NCBI RefSeq assembly: GCF_019649055.1
Contig: NW_026570223.1
Coordinates: 3,100,001 to 3,164,000 of the forward strand
DNA: 64,000 nucleotides
Source of the DNA: Paramacrobiotus metropolitanus
Taxonomy: Eukaryota; Tardigrada; Eutardigrada; Parachela; Macrobiotidae
Reading direction: 5' to 3'
Shown here: positions 33,203 to 45,984 of the stretch, piece after piece
Position numbering within the stretch: position 1 is the first letter of the stretch
Layout: each line of letters begins with the position of its first letter
Position numbers and translations under genes: made by a program
The notes under the pieces: generated by a model
What the model was told of the DNA's origin: nothing
The model's database searches: none
What the model saw: only the letters and a program-made list of their open reading frames with translations

Positions 33203-36200
33203 ATGGCTTTCCGAGGATTGTGTGGCTCCCGGGGCGATCAGGAGTATTTCGGCAAGGGCGATGCAGTGAACAGTAAGATATACGCCACTATAGTGACTAT
33301 ACAGTAAATGGCGTGCGGAAGTTTTGGAACGGCTTCACTTGTTTCTCGTGTACAGTTGAAAAAGCGTTTGACGACGAGGATTTGGTGGAGAAAAACAATG
33401 CAGGAAGCGAATTTGCGTATACTCCGGTTCCGGGGGGACCGTTTTCGGCCATACTACCATCGTTGTGGCCACAGCAGATTCTTAAAGAAATGAGCGAAGT
33501 AAGTGGAAGTCCATTGAAACGCATGGAGATTTTGTTGTGCGGATACCGAACGGCTTATGCAGAGTGGCGAGTCGGCGGATGGAACGGCGTACAATGCGTT
33601 CGGATTCGTTAAAGATCCATGTAAATAATCATTTATTGTTGTTTGTTGGTACGATGATTTGTTTAAATCTCTCCTGTATTCTTTTTCCTCCAGCTAACAT
33701 GCATCCCCTTACGTTCAATGAGAATTCTCAGCACAAGTTTCAGTGGCTGGCACATTTGGAGTTTTCTGCGAATCATCAAAAGGGACGCGTCGACATAACA
33801 TGGGACAAGGTAAGTTATTAACAGTAGTACAGAACTAAAGTTTGCATATTTTTTATGCATATGTGCATATTTATATAGATGTGTTCGTAAAGTGCACCGC
33901 GAAAACCCTTATTTTGTACAATCAGAGTGGGGTTTATGTATGTATTAATTGCGCGGTCTTCATTTCCACTACTGATCGTTAATTAATAGCCTGGGTACCT
34001 TTGAAACATAAATAGGCCTACGTAGTACAATGTCGAAATAGGATCACATTCGGGCCCCGGCCGTAAATTTGTAATGTTGTTTTGGGTGCTGGCAGCTACA
34101 ATATAAAATCGCCCACACGGAAAAACTGCGTAGTATGATCCTGGATGGAATTCCGCACTCACTTCGCCCACAAATGTGGATGCGGTTGTCTGGTGCGGTG
34201 GAGAAGAAGTTCGCTTCCGAAGTGGGATACAGCGAGATTGTGCGCAGTAGCATAAAGATCCATAAACCGGATGAAAAGCTAATAGAAAAGGTCAGCACGT
34301 GGATACCGTACAAGTGCCTGTTAAGGTCGAGATGCAGCGCTTCATATCGCTTTTGCGTTATAGGATATCCTCCGTATCTTCCCGACACACCCCTGCTTCT
34401 TATCTAAAACTTCCGTTGGTGTAAATCGACTACGACGTGTTTTACGCAGTTTAGTATGGATGTATCCGAATATTGGTTATTGTTCGGGATACGGATCTGT
34501 AAGTCTTTGGGCTAGTTCCGCATTTGCGTACTGCAATAATAGTTTATTCATTTATTACTGCGGCTTACAGATTGTTGCGCCACTTTTATTGCTGATGGAG
34601 GAGAACGACGCTTTCTGGCTAATGTGTACAATCATTGAACGGCTGCTTCCTGCTTCATATTTCGCACATGGCATGCTGGGAGCGCAGGTGATTATAAAAA
34701 ATTATATTCGTACGTAGCGGGTTTTATGTACGCACTTCTGGTTAGCATCGTGATGTACTGGACTTACGGCATTCATAGCGGGTACCTGCACCGGCATTTA
34801 TTTTTAACAGTCTTAGTTAGTAATTAAGAAAACTGGAATTGCTTTCAGGCTGACCAGAAGGTGTTGATGGAACTGATTGAAGAGTATCTACCGCTGATCA
34901 AACAAAAATTCCAGCGAGAAGAAATTGGTAACAATCATCAGATGTTCTAAAATTTTTTAAAATCGGTTTTTCGATGGCATTTTAGGAACACACTTTTCCA
35001 TATCTGTAGATATCACTTTGATAACTATTTCCTGGTTTATGTCCCTGTTTTCCAACGTTTTCGCCATCCATGACCTACTGCCTTTGTGGGACTGGTTTTT
35101 TTACGATGGTTCGATCGCCCTTTTTCAAACGACACTTGGCATGCTAAAGCTAAAGGTTAGTAAATGATTAAGGTTGATCGCAACTATATTTTTAGTTTAG
35201 CTGCCTTTTTCAGCATGACCACATACTTCAACTTGGAGCTGCTTTGCTCTTCAATTTCCTTTCGAACCTTCCTAATGAAGTAGGAGGTATCTCGGAAGCC
35301 ATGAAAGTAGGAATTTCGAAAAAAAAACGGTAATCGGGTTATAGATATAATGTTAGCCGTAATTATTTACTTTGCAGACCGGTGCGGCTTTGACACCAAA
35401 TCTGACACCAGAAATTATCCATGAAAAGCGACAAAATCATCTAGCCGTGATGATGGCGTCCTCTGGAAGTTTATTCGCTCCTAATTTTCCTTTTAATATG
35501 CCGAACCAGGTATGTAGATTTGACGGTACTATCTATAAAAGTGATTTCAATCGATAATTGTTGTTTGAACTTAAGTAATATGAGTCTGATACAGCAAGTT
35601 TTAAATTATTGATAACGATATATCGCAAAGGATGGGCAAAGGTCACCTTTTGAAAGAGTAACCGTAATGGTGATAATAACAACGGGAAAAGTTTTTCAGT
35701 CACCATCATCTGAACAGCAATTATGAATTTCTGGTGATATTTATATCCTACTGCAGCAGGAGCCGCACATATTATTTCTGATACCTGCAATTTAAAGCTG
35801 TACTGATTAGCCATCTTGTCTAGGAGGTGTCGCAAGGCGGAAACGCCGGCATCTTTCGGGGTCTGCTAGCCGATACATCCGCCGCCAGTAAGCAGAAAAA
35901 CATTCGACAGACGGAACTGCTCGTTAATTTACGAGAAGCTATCCTAATGATCTGCAAACATTTTCAAAATCATGACCCTCTCATGGAAAACGTGGTAAGG
36001 TTACAGACTGCAAGAAAACTGGCTTCTGGTGTCCTTGCAGTTTGCAGGATTTGTGGACTCACCTTGTCAGTTTAAGGTTCCTGCTATAATTTTTAGAACA
36101 TCACGGCTGATTATTCACCGGAGAGTCACCTTAGAGATCGGGAAATTTTTGGGCGGGCATCGCGCAGCCACTGTCGGCGTGCTAAAGCACTGATGGATTT

Positions 36201-38219
36201 TGAGCGAACAGCGGATGATGAACTGGGCTTCCGGAAGAACGATGTTATTATGATTATTTCGCAGAGCGATGAGCACTGTTGGACTGGTGAGCTGAATGGA
36301 TTGCGTGGGTGGTTTCCTGCGCGATTTGTGGAGTTATTAGATGAAAGAGGCAAAGAGGTAAATGGTTTTTTTGGCATCCCTAGTTAGTGTTTTCTTCAAA
36401 AAAAGATAGATTTGCTAATTGCGTATGTAACACTTGTAATAGAAACTGAAAATTTAAGGTTACGTTCTAATATTTTGCAGTATTCGCCGGCTGGTGATGA
36501 TGCCGTTTCAGAGGCTATTGGGGATTTAGTGCGAGAAAAACTGTGCCAGAGCATGCTGGCGATATTCGAGCATGGAATTCAACAGGCAGTCCTCTTAGGT
36601 ACCAACATGCATCCATGGTCGTTTATTGAAGAGGTATGTTGACTGGTTCGAGCAAGTAAGGTTATTGTTGTCGGACAACGGAAGTTAGAAAAATATTACA
36701 AATCAGTTGTGAAGCGTATAAAAGCAGATCGATGCTTTCGGCCTGTCGCGCAGCCGGGCTTTCGGTACAGAAGTTGTTTCTCTGAAATCCCATTGAATTA
36801 TTTTGTTTAAAAATACTTCTACTACAAATGCAATTCCCTACTCACATTGCATGGTCACATATATATATACAGTGTTAAGGTTTAGGTTATGCTAAAAATG
36901 TTCTTAAGGTATTACATAATGGTAATAAAACTTCTGCGAAATGGTTGAGGGATAAGCAGCATACGTACTTTCTGCTCTTGCCATCCAGGTTGACTTGTTG
37001 ACAAACTTCACATTTCCGTAATTCAATCAACATGTCAAAATATAGCAAGGCGTTGCCATTACAGGGATGTCCCTAGAGCCACTTTAAAGAGTGAATGAAT
37101 TTTAATGTTTTAAGAGGGGTTCTGTCCTACTGCAGCATGTTTTTGTTTTGAATTTCTGAGATAATGTGTGATAAATGATTACTTCTAAATATTTCAGGTG
37201 GCCGATAAGGTTATGCGCAATCATATGGACAGCATATATGCCCGCATAAATTTATGCAAAGCGTACAAGTATGCATGTGTGGAAATTCTTTAGAGCTCTT
37301 TTTTGTCCCCTTTGCAATTTACTTAATAGCGACGTTTATCGTTATGTTTCCAGGCTCGATGAGGACGCGCGCCTGCTCAATCCGGAAGAGCTCTTGTACA
37401 AAGTGAGTGCACGTCCTGTATCGATTGGGAACAACACAATGTATCATCTTTCTCTATTTATCGCATCGTTCAATATCGTACAGCGATTGGGTTGTGTATG
37501 GGATATGATTCTTTTGCAGGCCGTGAGGAATATTAATGACACACATAATAGTGTCCATGCTTCAATGGATACCAAGTTTCGATCTTTTATCTGTAGCGGA
37601 TTGAAGTAAACCCTGATGGTCTCATATTTAATATGTTATAAATTTGAAATAATCCCGCATTGGTTGCTGTGATTTGTAGTGATCAAGTACTGCACTTGTG
37701 GCTACATTTACTGTGCGCATGTTATGGTAAAGGCGATATTGAAAAGGGTACCGGTGGTATTGAAAAGGATATAATGGCTGTATTGGAAAAATGGTATCAT
37801 ACGTGGTCAATGATGAGAAGTCCAGCGTGGCTGCAGATAAAATGTGAACTAAGGTACTAGATTGCACAGTTACTTGACATTTGCTATAGAATAATAACCA
37901 GTTTTAATTGTTGAATTATGTAGGCCTACAATGGTATTGTTTTACCATAATTTACCAAATTTTTAGTTATTGATTAATTACGTTAGCTGTCAAGCATGCG
38001 ATTTTGTTGAGCAACCTTCATTCAGTATTTTTACTTTTGCTTCCCTGTTTAATAATTTTTTGTTCTTTGGTTTCGAATGTATCAGTTCGGTTGGTTACAA
38101 CAACCATACGGTTTTTCGATTCATAACAATCAATACGTACGTCAACGGTACACTTTTGAAGTGTTTTTAGGTTTTGCTTTGGTTCTGTACGAGTACTGTT
38201 ATACTACAGAATATTGTGA
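33203..38219 (+). CDS. SGSM3: SGSM3-type TBC / SH3 / RUN protein
   Basis: SGSM3 (RUTBC3) proteins act on Rab GTPases at membranes. Exons: 33203-33272, 33356-33498, 33563-33620, 33694-33809, 34096-34290, 34364-34498, 34571-34687, 34849-34927, 34986-35155, 35214-35306, 35378-35509, 35824-35994, 36097-36357, 36481-36633, 37198-37268, 37354-37402, 37520-37605 and 37680-37853, all in phase. Landmarks: [20 protein letters not shown] from [20 protein letters not shown] to [19 protein letters not shown]3 with [19 protein letters not shown] and [23 protein letters not shown] with [16 protein letters not shown] and [11 protein letters not shown]. The Arg finger (DILR) is present, but the Gln finger of YCQG is Ser (34484-34486). 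The final short exon (38171-38219) is tentative; the human protein continues about 50 residues further. Confidence 0.92.
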
Positions 38220-39451
38220 TATTGATTATATTATGGCCTTTATAGAATCTTATCGCGTCTATGTTTCACGCTGTCCCTGGATGCGGAAATCAGTCCAAAG
38301 CGACCAAAGGGCTTTCCGCTGCGCAGCAGTGTACGGGATCTCTTAGTGCGATATCATTTATTCAGCTGGGAGCTGCAATGAAACGAGATGAGAATATTTT
38401 ATAGCGGGCCCATTCTGCCTCTTGAGGTTAACCGTCATATCATGATCCCGGTGGCAGATTTCTTGACGTTCAGCTCCGATATCATCATTCCGCCGGGTTT
38501 GACGTTTGTGTTTTTTATTACCCCAGCACATTATCCTGTCGTGTATCCCGAGAGTGGAACGGAAATGGATAGAGTTCTATTTTCTCTCTTTTTATCCACG
38601 GTTGACGAAATAAATCTGCAGTGAAATGATTGATCGCCGACTGTGCGCGTAACGGTTATCTGTTGGCCGGAAATTGCGGTGGCGTCGTGACATGTCCAGC
38701 GGAGTGTAAGGGCTGTTTGTACGTTTTTCTATTTTGTTTTCTCCGTATAGATGTGTTGGATCAACACAATCTGACTGAGGCCGCATGTTTGGTGGGGGGT
38801 ATGAATTAAAAAACACTTATGGAAATCAATGAATAGCCACTGTCGTCACTTGACGCGTCTTTCATTTCGATAAGACGCGCGTTGCGTACAGAATTCAGAA
38901 ATTGATGTTTTGTATGGCGTAATCGTAACACGGGTTTTGTAATTGAAAACATGATGCTTGCCTTGTGTGCTATTGTAACAAATGCATCTTCGAATTCACG
39001 GACATCAATGAATACGCTCTCAGGTCCACAAAAAATGTTATCGCAGTAGTAATATTCACCCGCGGACAGTAAAGTTCACCTTAATGGTGAGGTTCACCTT
39101 AATGGTAAATTCTCAAGTTCACTATTTCTTAGATAAAATATCCTAAAAATTACAAATCTCAGAATTGAAGTAATCGTTACGTATTTTAATCGAATGGGTA
39201 CAGTAGAGATTCTAAACACTAATTTTCTCGGCAAGGAGCAGCATTTAACTTAATACTTATTAAAGTTGCATGGACGCACACTACTGTATCAATCCAAAAA
39301 TATCGTGCATATCATATTCACCACGCAGTCATGTTCAAGTTGCAATACTCATTAAAATTTGATCAAAATAAAATGGTTATCGTGAAAGTTCATCACGGAG
39401 AATACTCGCAGAATCAGATTCCAGGAATCCATGGATTCCGTTTTTTTGGGA
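38220..39451. other. Intergenic, no gene recognised
   Basis: Frames at 38388-38624 and nearby lack splice context or known motifs. Short direct repeats of TTCACCTTAATGGT occur at 39074-39103. Confidence 0.4.
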
Positions 39452-40260
39452 CTAATAATCGAAATCATACTGTAATCCACGGACACGCCGCGGGGACAGT
39501 AATGCCCACAGCGGCGGATGCGATCGCGATCGGCCGGCTGTCGGTACGCGCCACATCCGCCGGGTGTCGTCCGCTGCCGCACCGGATGACTCCGCTGATG
39601 CGGCAAACTGCGCCGGATTGCGCATCCAGTATAAACCCTGGGATGGTGATGACCTTTCGGGCAAGAAGCTGGAATGTGAGCTGCGTGATCCATCGGCCAG
39701 GCGGCTGAATATCCGCTGACCGGCGATCAGCGGAGCTGGACGCGGCGATCGTATCGAGACATCCGCACGACGGATGACAGGAATGTTGACGTGATTGTAG
39801 ATTAGTCGGGGATCGCGACCAATTAACGAGATATCGTCCAAATCATCCGAAACCAATTCTTGGCCATTGCAGGTTTTTATTGCCTATATTGTAGAAAAGA
39901 AAATTATTGAAAACACAACAAGAAAAAAATTAGGAAATGGTTTCAACAGGAATTTCTTGACCACGTTGTATTTAAGACGCATTGAAATCGGTTGAAAGAA
40001 GGTCAGTCTACCAAAATGCGTACCTTACAAGTAACTGCATAATATATGGTCTAACTAACGCATCCAATTTTGGATCTTTTATTGATATGTACATTGTATA
40101 CCGGACTACAATAACCTTAACTGATAACTTCGACAAAATAAATATTTTTTTCTGTTCTAAAGCAGTACAAATTTATGATTTTGTATAAATAGGCTGCACT
40201 TACAAGGGCGACAATAAAACCAACAGCAAAGATTTTGAACAGACTTCTCGCGGCAAGCAT
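39452..40260 (-). CDS. Small secreted protein, possible peptide precursor, family unknown
   Basis: Two exons join in phase 0. Exon 1 (40260-40204) encodes exactly MLAARSLFKIFAVGFIVAL, a textbook signal peptide. Exon 2 starts after a good acceptor (TTTCTTTTCTACAATATAG) at 39883 and encodes 143 residues to the stop at 39452. After cleavage the protein starts near AIKTCNGQELVSDDLDDIS, has a single early Cys, basic sites (IPVIRRADV, SPRR), and a Ser/Arg/Pro-rich middle. I recognise no domain. Exon 2 is clearly more GC-rich than its surroundings. It could be a neuropeptide-like precursor, a matrix protein or a chance frame. The splice phase and signal peptide support it; homology does not. Confidence 0.5.
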
Positions 40261-41215
40261 GGCTGTTCCAAAGACGCACAGCGCACAATTACATAAAGGT
40301 CAACTGCAGTATCTCGTTCCAGTTAGAAACTGATGAATATTTGCACATGTAACCCCAGAAAAAAATGACCAGCACGGCAATTAGTTCACACCAGCATTCG
40401 AATAAAGTCCGTACAATAAATAAATGTTCGTTGCCACTTCAGTGGCATTGAACAGTTAAATAGTTACTCCTGATGAAACCCAGCACCGTCCACACTCATT
40501 GGTGTTCAAAAGCGCCGTATTTACTAACTGCAGTTTGCTTTTAATAGTGCCTCCTTGCTTCCTCTTTCCTCTGACTTCCGGTAGGAGGTCCCTCCCTATA
40601 CGATGAATCCGAGCCAATTGGACAGCGTAAGCTAGGCGTAGTCGTCTAACTTCGCTTCTGATAATTATTGGGTATATCGATATCTTGCGTGCACGTTTCC
40701 GTAATTTTCATCAAATTGACCGCAATTATCTAACGCAGCATTGTCATAGAAATTGATCGAAATATACCCATACAAAAGACGCCGCCACGAGTGCTCCGCA
40801 TATCCGTGCGCTTTTCCAGACTAGATGGCAGAAAAGCATACGGTCACAACGACTGTGTAAGGTGTGGAGTCTGTGGACCATTTGGCTATTCCTGATATCA
40901 ATTACAGTCTTTAGGTAATTATAGTGTCTGGGAATAGATTGATTAGAATGCGGTAACTACAGTGTGCGAATGACAAATTTTTAGTCAAGCTAACGGAGAA
41001 TTCCACCAAAGTTAAGTACGTATCGGTTTGTTATGGAATGAATAAATTTATTTATGAACATCTGATTTTGAGTAGCGCACGGTTATTAAATGGTACTCTT
41101 TTTTTGCTGGCAGCTTTCTCTGCTTATTGCACGACGTTTGTTCGCGACTAACCGGTAAATATATAAAAACACATTATAACAGTTCTGTAATTTTTCATTG
41201 TGCAGTAAAAACTGA
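40261..41215. other. Intergenic between the secreted-protein gene and FUZZY
   Basis: About 950 bp, no gene recognised. Includes the 3' flank of the FUZZY homologue and the promoter side of the secreted-protein gene. Confidence 0.4.
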
Positions 41216-42966
41216 CTAAAGAAGTTGTGCTGAATTGCGTTTGGTACACAATGTCAGGATAATTTCACATATATGTCGCAAACTATGTTGCGGCTCGCCG
41301 GCATCAAACATAGCATACAAATGATAGTTTCCCCGACAAATACAGTAGCATTTTCTCTCTTCGAAATTCCTGTAAACATCGCGAACTGGAGGGCTTTTCA
41401 ATTCGGCACTCTTCCGCAGCAAATACTCCACCATCCGATAAAATTTAATCAAATCCTTCCGCCGCTCTTTGGTCCGTTCGACGGTAACGGCGGGCCATAC
41501 CGGCGATATTAAATACCGCCGGCTCTCTGTATTCCATAGTAATAATCCCAAAAGACTCTGCGGCAACTGCTGTTCTACAGCCGCGGGAAGGTACTTGGGC
41601 ACCAGCTCCACTAATCGCCGCACCAGTTCCACTTCATTCCGCCAAAATGCATCAATTCTGCCCTGGACAGTCGCGTCTAGATGGAAATCCGCGCCGGCTA
41701 AGAAGGCTACGCTAACGGTCGATGCTAAGCGTACCACGACTAAACGGTACGCTAAATTCGGGGAAAAATGAGGGAAGAACAATGGGCGTTCAAAGATAAT
41801 ATCGGCCGTTGGGGTAGTAACGGCGTTGAGAGCTAACAAAATGAGATCCGAGGAGGAAAAGGAAGACAGACCAGTCGATAACATGGCAATGCGGTCATTT
41901 ATCAGGATCGCACAGTGGGAAATGGACAAGTCCGCGCAGAACGAGTCCACCGCGTTACGGAGATTAGCCGGCCCAGATGGAAATGCAAATAAGGCGGAAC
42001 CTGTTGAACATTCACTACACATTATCGGCAATCTGTGCCGAGGAAAAATTATGATACGCTTCACTTAAATTCAACAAAAATATGAGCAATCTATCATAAC
42101 AATGTGATGTCAAGCTCCAGTAAGCGCACTATTCTTGGTAAAAACCGAAAATAAAGCATCCAGCCGGCGAAAGGGTACATGAATACGAAATCTGATATGT
42201 TAATCTGTAAATGCACAACAAGGGACAAAAGAAAATAAACACAAAATGTTTCGCCATTGCAAACAATTATGACAAACTAAATAAACACGGTAATTAAGAT
42301 TTCTGGCACACTAAATCGGCCTAGACGAAAATCTTAAGTTAATATGGGGCAAATTTAATATAGCCGTTGATAAAAAAGACTTAGTGTAAAAGTTTATATT
42401 CATTAAAAATGCGTAAAAATAATAAAAACGATTAACTGAATGATTTTTGAATTAAAATTTTGAAGACATTCAATTTTTCAAATTTGGCACTGACCGAGTG
42501 AGATCGCAAGACCGAAGTCTTCGCATCCGAGAAAGGCGTCCATAACCACATCAATATTCTGCGCCGAATGCGCACAATAACGCCTCAAAACATCTACATC
42601 CTGGCAGGCGTTCAACGTCTTCTCTCCAACACTGGCCACCAAGATTAGCCACACAAAGTCCAGCAGAAGCGCGATATCACGCTTCTCACCGTCGGGAAAA
42701 ATCACATTGGTAACGAGGATAAACTTTAGGCACTCGCACTGGCGCCATACGTATACCATCCCACTGGCTTCGAAGGACAGCAACTCTGTTTGCTCTTCGG
42801 CCAGATAATCATGGACACCGTTCAACGACGCCACCATCGGAACAGGCAGCTGGTGGAACTCTCCATACGTCCGACTGAATACCAACAATCCGCCATTCTG
42901 GGCGAATCCATACAAACATCCGGACATTTTCTCATGGCTACCATACTGACTAGCATTCGATACCAT
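41216..42966 (-). CDS. FUZ: FUZZY homologue, CPLANE ciliogenesis / planar polarity effector
   Basis: FUZZY works with INTURNED and WDPCP in the CPLANE complex at the ciliary base and in planar cell polarity. Two exons: 42966-42495 and 42000-41216, joined at G|GT in phase (LG then SALFAFPSG). The N-terminal longin-like domain shows GGLLVFSRTYGEFHQLPVP then SLNGVHDYL, matching the human LPFSVIGSLNGVH segment, and later YCAHSAQNIDVVMDAFLG. The C-terminal part contains LLGLLLWNTESRRYL, RRKDLIKFYRMV and RKCYCICRGNYHLYAMFDAG, matching the third longin-like region. Total about 418 residues, as in human FUZ. The start could instead be the Met at about 42912 (MSGCLYGFAQNGG). The assignment rests on remembered motif order, not a search. 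Confidence 0.82.
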
Positions 42967-43104
42967 GGGAATTGCGCTCAAAACAGTCTCAGGCTCAAAA
43001 TACGACTTTAATCATAAAAACACCACGAGCGGCTCTCTGCTGCGGTTTCACTTTGGGAGTAGTAAATCTGCCATGATAATCGTCAAACGACGCTGACGGC
43101 AGAA

Positions 43105-44221
43105 ACACTCAAAAAGCAACGATGCCCGTTTACACACCAAGCACTGAATAGGTGACAGATCGGTGAATGTGATTGCACACTGAAGACCTGCTAAACCACT
43201 AATAACCACACCCTCTGACAATCAATTCATATCGCAAATCACAAATGTACTCGTAATCACAGCTAATCGTTATTTAGCTGCCGAAGCAGCTGCTGTTTGA
43301 GCTTCGGTCTTATCCACCAGTTCCTACAAAATAATCAAAAATTTCCGATTACAAAAACAGAACTGAGAATAGTCGCAATGATAATGCAGTATTATTACTT
43401 TCGCATCCATTCAACACCAGAAGAACCAGCAGGATCAATAACCGTTAATTTCATTCAAAAATAAAAATTCCCTTTTGAATAATCCAACGAAATCAACTGC
43501 GTTAGTCTGTGTAGGTGTCCGCTGTACCTTATAGCGTTCTTCGCATTCCTCTTTCGATTGCGTTTGCAATTCCTTAACAACATTATCCCACCGTGCTGGA
43601 TCTGATGCGGGGACTGCAAGGAATCGTCAAACGGAGCATCGTTTCTTCAAGGCTTGTTCAAACGATTTTTGTTCAGCTGCCTGATCACAGCTTTGGGTCT
43701 TTTGCTGATGCGTTCACTTTGTCTCCTTTAAAATATGCAGTGCGAGTCAAAATACTAATCACTTCACGGGACTGAAAACTACTTGCCAATTCGTTCACGT
43801 AATGTTTTACTTTTAGCCTTCACATATGTGGCATCCCATTGTTGCAGCACATTCTCGTTTGTGATCCCCTGATTCCCCTCGATAAACAGTTGTCAGTGGA
43901 TGTACTGCACAACGACTTTCGATCGGTTGCCAGTGCCAGCCGGATAAAGACCAGCAGCTTCAGCCTTTATCAGCAGCTTCAGTTCATCTTCGTTCCACCT
44001 TTGATCTATTTCCTGTTCTTTCTGGGCACTGGTCATTTTTTCTTCGTGATCGTTTTCCTTGATCGCTGCTGAACGTTGGGCTTCACTCTTTTTATTGGTC
44101 TCATTCATCTGATCATTATATACACCCCTAAATCTTGCAGGCTGGCTGCAGCTGGCTGGCTGGATGACTTTACACAGCGAAGCGCTCATTCAGCTTTACA
44201 GTTCCCTGCATATTCTTTGTA
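43105..44221 (-). pseudogene. Decayed partial tandem copy of DNAJC2 (3' half)
   Basis: Matches the 3' part of DNAJC2 and its downstream flank (about 45815-47156). It has a copied last exon (ELVDKTEAQTAAASAAK ending at 43270), a damaged second SANT exon (43550-43720), and part of the first SANT exon (QKEQEIDQRWNEDELKLLIK, 43893-44189). The exon carrying the copy of [11 protein letters not shown] (original 46450-46560) is deleted, and frames are interrupted. Flanking sequence such as CTGAATAGGTGAC is also duplicated. It lies directly upstream of FUZZY on the same strand and cannot make a J-domain protein. Confidence 0.88.
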
Positions 44222-44283
44222 GATCTAAAGTAGATAAGAAGAAATAACTTTAAAAGAAGTAATTTCATGCGTAGTTGAATCAG

Positions 44284-45284
44284 TTAGAGGCTGCCATTGA
44301 CCGGTAAGCCATGCTTACCTTGGTCCACAATCGAGTGGTATCTAGTTGGTTGCTGCAGCTTCCCGCCACGATAGACTTCGAAATTAACTGGCAGGAGTCG
44401 ACAAATCACCTCCACAATATTTTCGTCTCGACAAGACAACCCTGCGTAAATGGACACAAACGTACCGGTGCAGCACCGGGTGTAGATCTCACTGCTCATA
44501 CGGGTGTAGATTTTGGATACGATCTTAGGCAGATCTTTATATGTCTGTGAATTTTCGTTCAACAGAGGCTCACCGTCATCCCCCCTTACATTAGTCAGCA
44601 GGGCTGTAAAGTAAGACTCGTTCATGAAATGCGTCCAGAGCTCCTCCCGGTTGATTTTCCCTGGTGGGAGCTTAGTAAGATTATATTTGATGATTATTTC
44701 TTTCCATTTCTTTTCTAATTCATCCATCGTCCCACGTATGTGAAGTTTATGCGCGGCATTCAGATATTTCGTATTCAGCTCTTTCAGTTGATAATAATGC
44801 TCCATTTCTTGCATTTTTATTTTGTGGACCAATTCTGCAACTTCATGTTCCAATTCTGCGACTTTATGTTTGTGCTCCAACTTATTCGAAACAATTTTCA
44901 ATTCGTATAATTCACGCTCCTTGCTGCGGATACTGAAAAACGAATAAGCCGCAGAAGTCGAAAAGGTTTCCACGTTCCATTTATGACCAAAATAACCAGA
45001 AGCAGCGACCCCACGATACTGGGCCAATTCCAGCTTCATAGAATTCCAGCTTCCACACGCATACCATGCAACGATCTGCGAACCTTTGGCAGCATTGACG
45101 AGTTGGGAGGTGCGGAGACTGCGCGCATTCAAGACTGGCACCGCTGCGCAATATCGCGCGATCTGAAACAGGAAGATTTTCCTGATCCAGGTATAAAATA
45201 CATTGTGCACATCATATAGATTGCTTTAACAGAATCCTGGACCGATCCAGAGAAGTCACGGAGAGACCTGCAGGCTGCAGCCAT
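44284..45284 (-). CDS. Unrecognised coiled-coil protein, possibly mitochondrial
   Basis: A long open frame (300 codons) whose 5' end reads through a strong acceptor (CTTCCTGTTTCAG) near 45167. A likely first exon begins at ATG 45284 and encodes MAAACRSLRDFSGSVQDS, joined in phase 0 across about 68 bp. The N-terminus is rich in Arg/Ala/Ser with few acids, like a mitochondrial presequence. Residues about 105-190 form a coiled coil (KERELYELKIVSNKLEHK, then HEVAELVHKIKMQEMEHYY). Then GTMDELEKKWKEIIIKYNL and YKDLPKIVSKIYTRMSSEIY. No family recognised. It sits between DNAJC2 and its decayed partial copy. The exon structure is inferred. Confidence 0.6.
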
Positions 45285-45520
45285 CCTCGCTCTTCAGCTG
45301 ACTTATGAAACACTGCTTACCTTCGAGGCATGATTAGACAGCAGCCTCACAAGAGCACCAGAGATGCGGGCGGAAGACATTATCATTTTCAATTAAATGC
45401 AAGAAATCCAGACTTTCGCATGACTGGTAAGATAGGGAAAAAGACGGAATATCATTAAACTTTAGGATTAAACACGAACTGTTCACTGCAAATACTGTTT
45501 TTTGTCGGAAGGGTTTGGAG

Positions 45521-45655
45521 TGCCCGTCGCCTGCTTACCGCCTCGGTATGTTGTTATGGTGTTGCAGCAATACTTACTTACGCAAATTTAGGATAAAAAT
45601 TAAAAAAAGATAAAAGTTGACAAGTTAGTATCTGCTCTGTACTCTCAGCCCGCTT
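45521..45655. repeat. Third dispersed copy of the foldback-element arm
   Basis: TGCCCGTCGCCTGCTTACCGCC at 45521 and following sequence to about 45655 match 50221-50340 with many substitutions. It shows that the arm is a dispersed repeat and not unique to the 49.6-50.3 kb structure. Confidence 0.75.
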
Positions 45656-45984
45656 GAACACGTTTTCCCGTTTCGTTGAGTGCGGGACAATCTTTAGGGT
45701 AAATTTTCCTCCCAGAAACGGACCATTTTTCTGTTCAGTTTCAGATCGAACAACCTTCAGTCAACTGTCTTTAACATCCAGCAAAATCGCATTTTCCGCG
45801 CAGTTGCCAAACCAGAAACACTCAAAAGCAACGATGCCAGTTCACACATTAAACACTGAATAGGTGACGTGACAGATCGGCGAATGTGACTGCACACTGA
45901 AGACATACTAAACCGCCCTCACTTCTCACAATTCAGCTCGTGTAGCAAATCACTAGTATATTCGTAATCACAGCTAAAATCCGT

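Noticed and set aside
39331-39708. Plus-strand 125-residue ORF
   Set aside because: It overlaps the secreted-protein exon on the other strand and lacks a splice or start context; GC-rich DNA keeps several frames open.
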